From CAIWHR01 sp963717695 (GTDB lineage Bacteria > Pseudomonadota > Gammaproteobacteria > Burkholderiales > Casimicrobiaceae): DNA of 64,000 bases. Made by a program: the position numbers and the translations under genes. This document shows positions 38,661 through 48,812 of the stretch, one piece after another. The stretch spans positions 434,001 to 498,000 of the forward strand of contig CAVQWR010000003.1 of the NCBI GenBank assembly GCA_963717695.1. Direction: 5' to 3'. Every line of letters begins with the position of its first letter. Position 1 is the first letter of the stretch. A model generated the notes under the pieces. It saw nothing but the letters and a program-made list of their open reading frames with translations. It did not search any database and had not been told where the DNA came from.

Positions 38661-39190
38661 CAGGCCTGTTTCGAGTCGCGGACGTCCGACGCGAATCCCG
38701 TGGCAAAGCGCGCAATCGCCTCGCGATCGGACTCGACGACGTGGTGCGCGATTTCGCGATACAGCGGATCGCGCTGCGCATAGAGCTCCTGCAGTCGCGC
38801 GAGCGGATCCGGCGCGTTGAGCAGCGGCCGGTCGCGGCTCCTGCGCGTGCGCTCGCGCAGCGTCACCGGGTCGGCGTGCAGGTAGACGATCGTGCCATTG
38901 CCCTTCAGGCGCTCTCGATTCGCCGCGCGGATCACGACGCCGCCGCCGGTGCCGAGCACGATGCCGGTGCGCTCGATGATTTCGGCGAGCATCGCCTCCT
39001 CGCGGTCGCGGAACACGGCCTCGCCTTCGATCTCGAATATGGTCGGAATCGTCACGCCCAGGCGCCGTTCGAGCTCGGCGTCGGCGTCGACGAAAGCGAG
39101 CCCGAGGCGCCGCGCGAGCTGTCGTCCCAGCGTCGACTTGCCGGCGCCGGGAAGCCCGATGAGATAGAGGTTGTTACGCAGTAGCTGCAC
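38660..39190 (-). CDS. aroK: shikimate kinase
   Basis: Phosphorylates shikimate at the 3-OH. A 176-residue P-loop kinase with LYLIGLPGAGKSTLGRQLAR, the DADAELERRLGVTIPTIFEI substrate region, GGGVVIRAANRERLKGNGTI and the lid RERTRRSRDRPLLN. GTG at 39190 (MQLLRNNLYLIG when initiated) is chosen; the frame remains open further upstream but without conserved sequence. The usual pilQ-aroK-aroB order is kept, with a 127-base gap after pilQ. Confidence 0.94.
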   Translation of the reverse strand: MQLLRNNLYLIGLPGAGKSTLGRQLARRLGLAFVDADAELERRLGVTIPTIFEIEGEAVFRDREEAMLAEIIERTGIVLGTGGGVVIRAANRERLKGNGTIVYLHADPVTLRERTRRSRDRPLLNAPDPLARLQELYAQRDPLYREIAHHVVESDREAIARFATGFASDVRDSKQA

Positions 39191-39317
39191 CGCAGCATTG
39201 TAGAGGATCGCAATGGCTGCGACGAGCGCGCGCGGCGCGCGGTGACGTCGCCACCGCGTGCGCCGCACGCAACCTGCTATTGCGGCGCGCGTCGCGCGCC
39301 CGGGAACGGCGCCCGCG

Positions 39318-41599
39318 TCACTTGACCGCGGACATCGACTCCTTGACGACGCGCGGCGTCAGGAAGATGAGGAGCTCGGTCTTCTCGCGTCGTGCGACTG
39401 GTCTGCTTGAACAGGTAGCCGAGGATCGGGATGTCGCCCAGGAACGGCACCTTGTTGACGTGTTGTTCGACGTTTCCTCGTAGATGCCGCCGATGACCGC
39501 GGTGTCGCCGTTGTTGACCGTGATCTGCGTCATCACGTTCTTGGTGTCGATCGACGGCACCGAAGCCGCCGCCCGGTGGGCACGAATTGTCCGACCGAAT
39601 CCTTGCGGATTTCGACCCCCATCGATGATGCGGTTGTCCGGCGTGATCTGCGGCGTGACGACGAGGCTCAGCACCGCCTTCTTGAACGTCACGGTGGCGG
39701 GATTGTTCGCGGTGCCCGGCGTCACGTACGGGATTTCCGTGCCCTGCTCGATCTGCGCCTTCTGGTTGTCGGCCGTCACGACGCGCGGGCTCGATACCAC
39801 CTTGCCGCGGTTGTCGGCCTCGAGCGCTGACAGCTCGAGGTTGATCAGGTTGCCGCTGCCGAGGTTGATCAGCGTCAGCGCGAGCTGGTCCGGCCGGGTT
39901 GATGACCGGCAGGTTCACGTTGAGCTGCGGCGAGTCGGAATAGCCCGCCGACGCGATGCCCGACGCGAGCTCGAACGGCGTCTGCGTCCGCGTCTCGCGC
40001 GTGCAGGTCGCGGGAGTCGTCGCCGATCCGCCGGTACAGCTGACGACCGGCTGCGTGCTGAGGCTGCCGCCCTGCCGCCCGCGTAGCGCTTGTTGTTGAA
40101 CGTGAAGCCCGTCTGCTGCGCCGAAGCGCACGCCGAGCTGACGGCTGAAGTTGTCGTTGGCGATGACGATCCGCGCCTCGATCATCACCTGGCGGATCGG
40201 GATGTCGATCTGGCGGATGATCTTGCGGACCTCCTCGAGCACGCGACGCGGTGTCCTGCACGAACAGGATGTTGGTGCGCGGGTCGACCAAGGCGACGCC
40301 GCGCTTCGAGAGGATCGAGCCCTGTCCGCCGGTCGTGGCGGTCTGCCCGGCGCCGGCGCCGAACTGCTGCTGCCTGTTCGTCGCGATCAGGTTGAGGAGG
40401 TCGTTCGCCTTGATGTAGTTGAGCTGGAACGACTCGGAGATCAGCGGCTCGAGCTCGCTGATCTGCCTGCGCGTTCTCGAGCTGCTGGCTTCTCCTTGAG
40501 CGCGAGCTCCTCGCGCGGCGCGATGAGCACGACATTGCCGTTCTTGCGCATGTCGAGGCCCTTGGTCTGCATGATGATGTCGAGCGCCTGGTCCCACGGG
40601 AATGTCCTTGAGGCGCAGCGTGAGGCTGCCCGTCACCGTGTCGCTGGTGATGATGTTGAGGCCGGTGAAGTCCGCGATGACCTGCAGCACCGCGCGCACC
40701 TCGACGTTCTGGAAGTTGAGCGACAGCTTCTCGCCCTTGTAGCCCTGCCGCGTCCCCTGCGTCAGCTTGTTCGGGTCCTCCTGGATCGGCTTCACCTCGA
40801 GGATGAAGCGGTTGTCGGTCTGGTAGGCCGAGTGCTCCCACAGGCCCTTCGGCTCGATGACCATCCGCGTGTTCGCGCCCTGCTTGAACGTGTCGACCGA
40901 CACCACCGGCGTGCCGAAGTCGCCGACGTCCAGCCGGCGCTCGAGGTTGCGCGGCAGCGACGTCTTCACGAAATCGACGATCAGCGACTTGCCCTGCTGG
41001 CGGATGTCGATTCCCGTCGAATTGTCGGAGAGATCGACGACGATTCGCCCTTCGCCGTTGACGCCGCGCCGGAAGTCGATGTCGCGCAGGGAATGATCGA
41101 TGTCGCCGGGCTGAGCTTCCGCAAAGCGCTGCACGGTCTGCGTCGTCGCCTCGAGCTGTCCGCCCTGGTCGATACAGCGTGACCAGCACCGAATTGCCCT
41201 CGACGCTGGTCTGGAAGGTCTGCGGCCGGTTGAGGTTGAACACGACGCGCGTGCGGTTGCGGCCTGGATCACGTTGAGGCTGCGCAGCGCCGGGTCGTCG
41301 ACCGTGCGTTGCGTGGCGCCGAGGCCGTTCGGCGTGTCGAGAAAGTCGAGCGCGATGCGCGGCGGGCTCGCGATCGCGAAGCCTGCCGGCGGATTTGCCG
41401 GAGGCGCGGACAGGTCGAACTTGACGATCGTGTTGCCGGAAGTGCCCTTGGACACCGTCATCGACTTGATCGTGTTGGCCTGCTGCGCAATTGCCGTTCC
41501 GCTCGCCGCGAATGCAATTCCCGCGAGCAATGCCGCGAGCACGTCGCGGGCCTGCCGGGCGCCGATCGCCAAGTTTTGAGACCAATCGAACGCGCTCAT
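39318..41599 (-). CDS. pilQ: type IV pilus secretin, many frameshifts
   Basis: Forms the outer-membrane pore for type IV pili. It starts MSAFDWSQNLAIGARQARDV with signal peptide LAALLAGIAFAASGTAIAQQ. Two AMIN domains follow (TIKSMTVSKGTSGNTIVKFD; then GVNGEGRIVVDLSDNSTGID), then the secretin N-domains LNFQNVEVRAVLQVIADFTG and LEEVRKIIRQIDIPIRQVMI. The C-terminal secretin core includes VVSSPRVVTADNQKAQIEQG and AVLSLVVTPQITPDNRIIDG. At least eight shifts occur between 39390 and 41260, so no long intact frame survives, yet every domain is present in order. Length is about 755 residues. Start lies 11 bases after the pilP stop. Confidence 0.93.
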
Positions 41600-41610
41600 G
41601 TCCCTCGCTC

Positions 41611-42133
41611 CTATTTCTTGATCGGTCTGGATGAGCTGCAGCGTGCTCGACCGCTCAGTCCAGTCACCGGCGCCGTCCTGCACGAGTTCGCTGCAGGCGG
41701 ATTTCCGCGTCGGTGACGTTGGTCACGACGCCGAAGTTCTGCCCGAGATAGCTTCCCTGGCGTACCTGATAGAGGCTCCTTGTCGGGCGTGCGCACCAGC
41801 GCGTACGTCGTCCTGCCGCGCTCGAGCGTGCCCACCATGTTGAGCGACTCGAGCGGGTACGCCTCGAGCGGCTCGCGCCGGCGATTGAAGTCGGGCGCGA
41901 GCTTGCTTCCGCCCTTGCTCGGCTCGATCTTGCGTGGCTTGAACGGATCCGGCAGGTCGAACGCGTTGTACGCAAACGGCTCGTAGGGCTTCATCTGCGG
42001 CAGCGGGTCGAGCTTGCCCTTGACGCCCTTGCCCTGCTCCGCCATCCAGTCGCGCAGGTCCTTGTAGCTCTCGCCGCCGCAGCCGGAGAGAAGCAGGCAG
42101 CGACATCGCCGCAAGTGTCAGCCAGTACTTCAT
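41611..42133 (-). CDS. pilP: type IV pilus inner-membrane lipoprotein, frameshifts
   Basis: Couples the inner-membrane PilMNO platform to PilQ. After a start MKYWLTLAAMS, the lipobox region is LLSGCGGESYKDLRDWMAEQ. The body QMKPYEPFAYNAFDLPDPFK, RREPLEAYPLESLNMVGTLE and GSYLGQNFGVVTNVTDAEIR is typical of PilP. Shifts are seen near 42090, 41775, 41690 and close to the C-terminus, where LVQDGAGDWTERSSTLQLI precedes the TAG. The ATG overlaps the pilO stop by one base shift (TGATG arrangement). About 174 residues when repaired. Confidence 0.9.
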
Positions 42134-42766
42134 TTCTTGGCCTTGTCCTTCGCTTCGCGCGCGGCGCGGCGCTGCTTGGCGACCTCGTCCTCGTCGAGAT
42201 ACCGGAACGTCTTCGCCTGCGCCTCCATGCTGAGCACGCCCTTGTCGTTGCTGATGGCGACGTCGTTCAGCGTGACGATCCGCGGGAGCTGCGCGACGTC
42301 GCTCGCAAACGCTCCCATGTCGTGATAGTTGCCGGTGATCCGGATATTGATCGGCAGTTCCGCATAGAACTCGGCGAGCTTTTCCTGCGACGCGGGCCGG
42401 AACAGGTCGAACTGCAGTCCGCGCCCAAGTCCCGCCTGGTTGATGTCGGTGAGCAGCGCGTCCATTTCCGACTTGTTCGGCAGCTGCTTCAGCAGCGCGC
42501 CGAACGATTCCTCGATTTCACTGCAATTGCTGCACGTAAAGATCGAAATTGATCGCCTTCGCCTTCTTCGTGGCGTACTGCTCGCGCAACTTGACCTCTT
42601 CCTGGCGGGCCGACTCCAGCGCGTCGTACTGGTCCTTCCAGTCGAGGAACGCGCCGCCGATCAGGATGACGATCACGATGACCGCGAAAATGGCGAGCTT
42701 GGGCGCGAGCGGCCAGTTGCCGACGTCGCGGAATCGGAGGCGCCGGAGGTCGTCGAGGGTCATCAT
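42130..42766 (-). CDS. pilO: type IV pilus assembly protein, one frameshift
   Basis: Inner-membrane component pairing with PilN. It begins MMTLDDLRRLRFRDVGNWPL with membrane helix KLAIFAVIVIVILIGGAFLD, then the coiled coil SARQEEVKLREQYATKKAKA. A T inserted on the coding strand at 42520 breaks FDLYVQQLQ; afterwards ALLTDINQAGLGRGLQFDLF, LPINIRITGNYHDMGAFASD and the lysine-rich end AREAKDKAKK. About 211 residues. The start ATG lies within the pilN stop overlap. Confidence 0.92.
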
Positions 42767-43384
42767 GCTTTGGCCGGCTTCGGAGGTGCGGCGGCCGGCC
42801 GGACTCTCGGTCGGCGGCTTTTCGCGTTTCAGCTGGAAGGTCAGCGTGAACTCATTGACGCGCTGGTCCTGCGTGCTCCCCTTTGCTGCCGCAGGATTCG
42901 GCACGGACTTGATCTCGACGAGCTCCGGCTGGGTAAGCCAGGGCGAGGTCTCGATGTTGCGCATCAGCGTGGAGACCCGCGCGTTCGACTGCGCGTAGCC
43001 GACGAGCGTGACCTTCGGTCCGGTCTGGCGCAAGGAGCGCAGATAGACGCCGTCCGGCAGCTGGCGAACCATCTGGTCGAGCAGATGGACGGCCTCTGTC
43101 CGGTTGGTCTGCAGCGTCTCGACCACCTGCTTGCGGGCGAGCAGCGCCTGCGTCTGCTCGCGCAGCCGGTCGATTTCCTTGATCTGCTCGTCGAGCTTGG
43201 CGATTTCGGTCTTGAGCAGCTTGTTGCGCGCCCTGCTGGTGGTCGATCTGCGAGGACAGGATCACGTGGACCAGGCCGACGACGGCGAATGCCAGAAGCG
43301 CGAGTCCCACGCGATCGAAATGAACTGCCGCTGGCGCGCCTGCCGCTTCTGCTCGCGGTGCGGCAGCAGGTTGATGCGGATCAT
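42763..43384 (-). CDS. pilN: type IV pilus assembly protein, frameshifts
   Basis: Fimbrial assembly protein that binds PilM. It starts MIRINLLPHREQKRQARQRQ, the conserved INLLPHR motif for PilM contact. A membrane helix VGLALLAFAVVGLVHVILSS, the region VETLQTNRTEAVHLLDQMVR and the ferredoxin-like fold RQLPDGVYLRSLRQTGPKVT follow. At least three shifts are needed, near 43300, 43230 and 42800; the last restores an end AAAPPKPAKA and a stop overlapping pilO by four bases. The start overlaps the pilM stop (ATGA). Confidence 0.92.
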
Positions 43385-44474
43385 TCGAAGCTCCGCAGCG
43401 CGAGTCCGGTCGCGATCAGCAGCAGCGGCGCATCCTGCGCGAGCTGCCGCGGCCGGATCCGGTCCGACGTCGCCATGCTTCCGAACGGATTGGCGACGAC
43501 GGTCGCGACACCGGCGCGCTTGGCGACGAGCTCGTCGAGCCCGGGAAGCAGCGCGCCACCGCCGGCGAGGACGATGTGATCGACCTGGCTGTAGGAAGTG
43601 GAGGTGAAGAAGAACTGCAGCGCGCGCGTGATCTCGAGCGCCAGCGTCTCCATGAACGGCTGGAGCACGTCGGCGTCATAGTTCTCGGGCAGGCCCTGGT
43701 TCTTCTTTGCGGACTCGGCTTCCTCGGGCGAAAGATTGAAGGCCCGCTGGATGTCGTGGGTCAGCTGGTTGCCGCCGAACGCCTGGTCCCGGGAGAACAG
43801 GAACTGGTCGTTGCGCAGCACATAGAAATGGGTGACGTGGGCGCCGATGTCGACGAGGGCGATGTTCTGGTCGCGGCCGCTCGACGGGCAGCGTCGGCGC
43901 GATGAGCCGGAACGCCTCCTGCGTGGCGTAGGACTCGACGTCCATGACCAGGGGCTTGAGACCCGCCGATTCCGCGATCGCCACCCGGTCCTCGACCTTC
44001 TCCTTGCGCGAGGCCGCGATGAGGATCTCGACCTCCTCGGGATTGTTCGGCGACGGGCCCGAGGACCTGGAAATCGAGGTTGACCTCGTCGAGCGCGAAC
44101 GGGATGTACTGGTTGGCCTCGGCCTCGACGGCGAGCTCGAGCTCCTCCTCCTTCTGGCCGGAGGGGACGATGATCTTCTTGGTGATCACCATCGCGGCGG
44201 GCAGCGCCAGCGCGACCTTGCGGTTGTGGCTGCCGAGCCGCTTGACGGCCCGCCGCAACGCCTCGCTGACCTGGTCGAGGTTGGCGATGTTGCCGTCGGT
44301 CACCGTGTCCTTCGGCAAAGTCTCGACGGCATACCGCTCCAGGCGGTAGGCTCCGTTGCCCGCATCGGACAGTTCCACGAGCTTGATCGAGGTCGAACTG
44401 ATGTCGACCCCGATCAGGGACGGGGATTTCGTCCGGAAGACGTCAAGTGCCGAATTGAGGGTTTCCCTGAGCAT
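43381..44474 (-). CDS. pilM: type IV pilus actin-like ATPase, two frameshifts
   Basis: Cytoplasmic actin-like protein of the pilus alignment complex. MLRETLNSALDVFRTKSPSL leads into the first actin-fold motif IGVDISSTSIKLVELSDAGN; RKVALALPAAMVITKKIIVP and the later VDHIVLAGGGALLPGLDELV complete the nucleotide-binding fold. Breaks are near 44056 (extra G within GGGCCC) and 43879 (extra base after a GAG codon). Repaired length is about 363 residues, close to other PilM proteins. First gene of pilMNOPQ and divergent from ponA. Confidence 0.93.
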
Positions 44475-44558
44475 GGCAGCCTTGCGTGCAATGCTGACAA
44501 TTTACATTAAAGGTTGGCAGCAAGTATGAATCTTGTCAAATTGTTTGCCGGGCCGGGA

Positions 44559-44585
44559 TTGTGTTGTTGTATGCCCGCCTATAAT
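44559..44585 (+). promoter_or_regulatory. promoter of ponA
   Basis: A consensus TATAAT at 44580-44585 lies 42 bases before the ponA ATG. The -35 is weak, TTGTGT at 44559-44564, with a short 15-base spacer. On the other strand TTGACA (44539 to 44534) may belong to the pilM promoter, so the gap drives both operons. Confidence 0.5.
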
Positions 44586-44626
44586 TCCAGGCTCCTTCGG
44601 CCCCGATACGCAAGTTTTATTCCTAC

Positions 44627-46943
44627 ATGCTAAAGCGCTGGCTCCTCTACGTCGGGTCCGTCCTGCTTGGGTTGGCGGTCGTCGGCGGCCTTCTGGGGGC
44701 CTTCGTGCTGGCCCTCCTTTATCCGACCCTGCCTTCCCTCGAAAGCCTCACCGACTACCAGCCGAAGATCCCCCTGCGGATCGTTTCGGCCGAAGGCGAC
44801 CTCCTGGGGGAATTCGGCGAGGAACGGCGCGCGCTGGTGGCGATCGGCGAAGTCCCGGATGTCATGAAAAAGGCCATTTTGGCGGCCGAGGACGAGCGCT
44901 TCTTCAGTCACGGGGGGGTCGACTATTTCAGCGTTCTCCGGGCGGCCCTGTCCAATGTCTCGACCGGGTCCCAGCAGGGCGCCGGCACCATAACGATGCA
45001 GGTGGCGCGCAATTTCTTCCTGACCCGGGAAAAGACGCTGACGCGGAAGCTCAGGGAGGCCCTCCTCGCCTGGAAGATCGAGGCAAACCTGTCCAAGGAC
45101 GAGATCCTCGAGCTCTATATCAACCAGATCTTCCTGGGGCAGCGGGCCTACGGCTTCGGGGCGGCGGCTCAGATCTACTTCGGCAAGCCGCTGAAGGACG
45201 TGACACCGGCCGAAGCGGCCATGCTGGCCGGTCTGCCGAAGGCCCCTTCGGCCTACAACCCCGTCACCAACCCGAAGCGGGCCAAGATCCGGCAGCTCTA
45301 TGTGCTGCGCCGGATGCACGACCTGCACTTTCTCGACGATGCGCAGTTCAACGACGCCCAGACGGCGCCTCTCAACGTCCGGCAAGGCGTGCGCGACGTG
45401 CTTCCGACACACGCCGAATATGTGGCGGAAATGGCCCGGCAGGTCGTCTTCGAAGCCTTCGGCGAGGAGGCCTACACAAGGGGACTGACCGTCTACACGA
45501 CCATCCGGCGGGCGGACCAGGAGGCCGCGTATGCCGCAGTGCGACGGGGCGTGCTCGACTATGACCACCGGCACGGCTACCGCGGCCCCGAGAGCTTCGT
45601 GTCCTTGCCGGACGACCCCGCCGAGCGCGAAGCGGCGCTCGAAAAGGTCTTCCAGGACGTCTCCGACAGCGACGGCCTCGCCACCGCGGTGGTCGGAGGC
45701 CATCTCCGCGACCGAAGTGAAGGCCGTGCTCGCGGACGGCGAGTCGCTGTCGATCCAGGGCGACGGCCTCAAGTTCGCCGCCCGCTCGCTCGGCGACAAG
45801 GCCGCGGCCGCCACCCGGATCCGGCCCGGCGCCGTCATCCGGGTGACCCGGGACGACAAGGGCCGCTGGACCATTACCCAGATGCCGCAGGTCGAAAGTG
45901 CGTTCGTCTCGATGCGCCCAACTGACGGAGCGCTCCTGTCCCTCGTCGGCGGGTTCGACTTCGACCGCAACAAGTTCAACCACGTGACCCAGGCCTGGCG
46001 CCAGCCCGGCTCGGCGTTCAAGCCATTCATCTACTCGGCAGCGCTGGAAAAGGGCTTCACCGCGGCGACCGTGGTCAACGACGCGCCATTCTTCGTTCCG
46101 GCGGACAAGGCGGGCGGCGAGGACTGGGAACCCAAGAACTACGACGGCAAGTTCGAAGGGCCGATGCGAGTGCGCACGGCGCTCGCGAAATCGAAGAACC
46201 TCGTCACCGTCCGGGTGATGCAGGCGATCGGCCCGCGCTACGCACAGGACTACATCGCGCGCTTCGGGTTCGATCCCAAGCTGCACCCGCCGTACCTGAC
46301 AATGGCGCTGGGCGCCGGCGCCGCGACACCGCTCCAGATGGTCGACGCCTACGCGGTGTTCGCGAACGGCGGCTATCGGGTGACGCCCTACCTGATCACG
46401 CGGGTCGTCGACGCGCGCGGCAACGTCCTGTCGGAGGTCGCGCCGCCATCGCCCGACGACTCGCGCGACCGCGCGATCGACCCCCGCAATGCGTGGATCA
46501 TGACCTCGCTCTTGAAGGACGTCGTCAGGTACGGCACGGGGGCCCGCGCGATGTCGCTGAACCGGACCGACCTCGCGGGAAAGACCGGCACGACCAACGA
46601 AAACGTGGACGCCTGGTTCTGCGGGTTCGATGCGGCGATGGTCGGCGTCGCCTGGATCGGCTACGACCAGCCGAAGACGCTCGGGACCAACGAGACCGGC
46701 GCCGTCGCGGCGCTGCCAATCTGGATAGGCTTCATGGGGAAGGCGCTGAAGGGTGTTCCGGAATCGACGCTGCCGATGCCCGAGGGCATCGTTGCGGTCA
46801 AGGTCAACACGGACACCGGCCTGCGCGACGACACCAGCGCATTCACCGAGTTCTTCTACAGCGAATTCCCGCCGCGCAGCCGCGACGACAGCCTTTCGCC
46901 CTCCGGGCAGCCCGGCAAGGACATTCGCGATCAGCTCTTCTGA
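44627..46943 (+). CDS. mrcA: penicillin-binding protein 1A, one frameshift
   Basis: Bifunctional peptidoglycan synthase. After the anchor LLYVGSVLLGLAVVGGLLGA, the glycosyltransferase domain shows AILAAEDERFFSHGGVDYFS, GAGTITMQVARNFFLTREKT and LELYINQIFLGQRAYGFGAA. The transpeptidase domain carries QPGSAFKPFIYSAALEKG (SxxK), AKSKNLVTVRVMQ (SxN) and DLAGKTGTTNENVDAWFCGF (KTG). One extra G near 45703 shifts the frame before AISATEVKAVLADG. The repaired product has about 771 residues. Divergent from pilMNOPQ, the usual arrangement. Its stop overlaps the next gene by one base. Confidence 0.96.
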
Positions 46944-47572
46944 TGTCGCAGGAGCGCAGCCGTGACGCGGGGCGCGGCAGGAACCGCGCGGGCGCTGCGC
47001 GGGTGCAGCAGGACCGCGCGCGCATCGCCCAGCTCGCGGCCCGACTCATAGCCGAGCACGGCCTCACCGACTGGTCGGCGGCGAAGCGCAAGGCCCAGCG
47101 TCAGCTGATGCTGCCCGAATCGACCGCGCTTCCGTCGAACGAGGAGCTGACCGAAGCGCTGCAGGCGCATCACGCGCTGTTCGACTCCGCGGCGCATGCC
47201 GAAAGCCTGCGTGCGCAGCGCACGGAGGCGCTGGTGTGGATGAAGCGGCTGGCGACGTGGGGACCGCTCCTCGTCGGCGGCGTCGCCGCGGGATGGGCGA
47301 CGCGCCACAGCGACGTCAGGCTGGAACTCGTCGCCGATGATCCGAAGTCGGTGGAAATCACTCTTGCGAGTGCCGGCGTCCGCTATGCGGCGCTGCCCCC
47401 GCGCGACGACACGGAGGATGGCCGCGCCACGCACCTGCTGATCGAGTCGCCGCGGGCCGACGTTCGCCTGACCATCGTCTCGGAGCAGCAGCGCCGCAAT
47501 CGGCCGCGGCACGGCGACGACCCCCGGCTCGATGCGGCCGCCGTCGCCGCCCTGCTCGACGCCGCCGGCTGA
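46943..47572 (+). CDS. protein of unknown function, possibly nucleotidyltransferase-like, coupled to ponA
   Basis: A 209-residue soluble protein. The charged helical N-terminal half has RIAQLAARLIAEHGLTDWSA and KRKAQRQLMLPESTALPSNE, a pattern I recall in betaproteobacterial hypothetical proteins. The second half, TWGPLLVGGVAAGWATRHSD and VRLELVADDPKSVEITLASA, resembles a nucleotidyltransferase-fold GG/Dx motif in degraded form. No confident family name. Its ATG lies in the ponA stop (TGATG), so it is co-translated; it ends one base before convergent hemB. Confidence 0.65.
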   Translation: MSQERSRDAGRGRNRAGAARVQQDRARIAQLAARLIAEHGLTDWSAAKRKAQRQLMLPESTALPSNEELTEALQAHHALFDSAAHAESLRAQRTEALVWMKRLATWGPLLVGGVAAGWATRHSDVRLELVADDPKSVEITLASAGVRYAALPPRDDTEDGRATHLLIESPRADVRLTIVSEQQRRNRPRHGDDPRLDAAAVAALLDAAG

Positions 47573-47573
47573 A

Positions 47574-48590
47574 TCAGCGGCGCTCCTCGGCGAGCCACTG
47601 CGCCGCCACCATCGCGAAATAGGTGAGGATCGCGTCGGCGCCGGCGCGCTTGAACGATACGAGCGCCTCCATCACGCAGGCCCGCTCGTCGATCCAGCCG
47701 TGGCCGCCCGCCGCCTTCAGCATCGCGTACTCGCCGGATACCTGGTAGACCGCGGTGGGCGCGCCGAACGTGTCCTTCACGCGGCGAACGATGTCGAGAT
47801 AGGGCATCCCGGGCTTCACCATGATCATGTCGGCGCCCTCGTCCAAGTCGAGCCGGACCTCCCAAAGCGCCTCGTCGCTGTTCGCGGGATCCATCTGGTA
47901 CGTGTACTTGTTGCCGGCCCCGAGATTGCCCGACGAGCCGACCGCGTCGCGGAACGGCCCGTAGAACGACGATGCGTACTTCGCCGAATAGGCGAGGATT
48001 CGCGTGTGGATCGATCCCGCGCCGTCCAGCGCCGCGCGGATTGCGCCGATGCGACCGTCCATCATGTCCGACGGCGCGACGATGTCGACCCCGGCCGCTG
48101 CATGACACAGCGCCTGGCGAACCAGCGCCTCGACCGTCTCGTCGTTGACCACATAGCCGTCGGCGTCGATGAGGCCGTCCTGACCGTGGCTGGTGTATGG
48201 ATCGAGCGCCACGTCGGTGATCACGCCGAGCTCGGGAAAACGCTGCTTCAGCGCGCGCACAACGCGCGGCACGAGGCCCTCCGGCCGCCACGCCTCGGCC
48301 GCATCCAGGCTCTTGCGTTCCGCGGTGATGACGGGAAAGAGCGCCAGCGCCGGGATGCCGAGCTCGACGCAGCGCTCGGCATCGCGCAGCAGCAGGTCGA
48401 GGCTCTTGCGCGATATGCCCGGCAGCGACGGCACGGGCTCGTCGCGCCGCTCGCCGTCGAGGACGAACACCGGATAGATGAGATCGTCGGCGGAGAGTCG
48501 GTTCTCGCGCATCAGGCGACGCGAAAACTCGTCGCGGCGCATCCGCCGCATCCGCGTCGCGGGAAACTTTCCGGAAAAATCGAATCCCAT
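47574..48590 (-). CDS. hemB: delta-aminolevulinic acid dehydratase (porphobilinogen synthase)
   Basis: Condenses two 5-aminolevulinates to porphobilinogen for tetrapyrroles. 338 residues, intact. Motifs: RRDEFSRRLMRENRLSADDL, VDIVAPSDMMDGRIGAIRAA, SSFYGPFRDAVGSSGNLGAG, the Schiff-base lysine in GADMIMVKPGMPYLDIVRRV, and VYQVSGEYAMLKAAG. Convergent with the upstream unknown gene, separated by one base. A 222-base gap separates its start from engB; I could not pick a convincing promoter there. Confidence 0.97.
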   Translation of the reverse strand: MGFDFSGKFPATRMRRMRRDEFSRRLMRENRLSADDLIYPVFVLDGERRDEPVPSLPGISRKSLDLLLRDAERCVELGIPALALFPVITAERKSLDAAEAWRPEGLVPRVVRALKQRFPELGVITDVALDPYTSHGQDGLIDADGYVVNDETVEALVRQALCHAAAGVDIVAPSDMMDGRIGAIRAALDGAGSIHTRILAYSAKYASSFYGPFRDAVGSSGNLGAGNKYTYQMDPANSDEALWEVRLDLDEGADMIMVKPGMPYLDIVRRVKDTFGAPTAVYQVSGEYAMLKAAGGHGWIDERACVMEALVSFKRAGADAILTYFAMVAAQWLAEERR

Positions 48591-48812
48591 GATTCAGCCT
48601 GTTAGAGATTGTGGAAATCGCGGGTCGCGCGCCGGGCAACGCTGCACGGCGGCCTGCACAAGGACGCCATTCTTGTACTTATCCCTGTTGCGGCTGTGGA
48701 TGCAGATCAAGAAAATGGTCGGGAACTCCGCGGAACACGGGCGGTCTATTTTCGCAGACGGCAACGTCTCCCGCTTTCCTCCCTGAGCGGGTGCCCTCGT
48801 AGCGATCTACTC

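Noticed and set aside
39191..39317. GC-rich repeats between pilQ and aroK as a regulatory RNA or terminator
   Set aside because: Short self-complementary GCGCGC tracts are expected at this base composition and no T-run follows.
42518..43126. Fusion of PilN and PilO in a single frame
   Set aside because: The alternative frame gives a normal PilN end (AAAPPKPAKA) with a stop overlapping the pilO start, so a one-base error near 42800 explains the apparent fusion.
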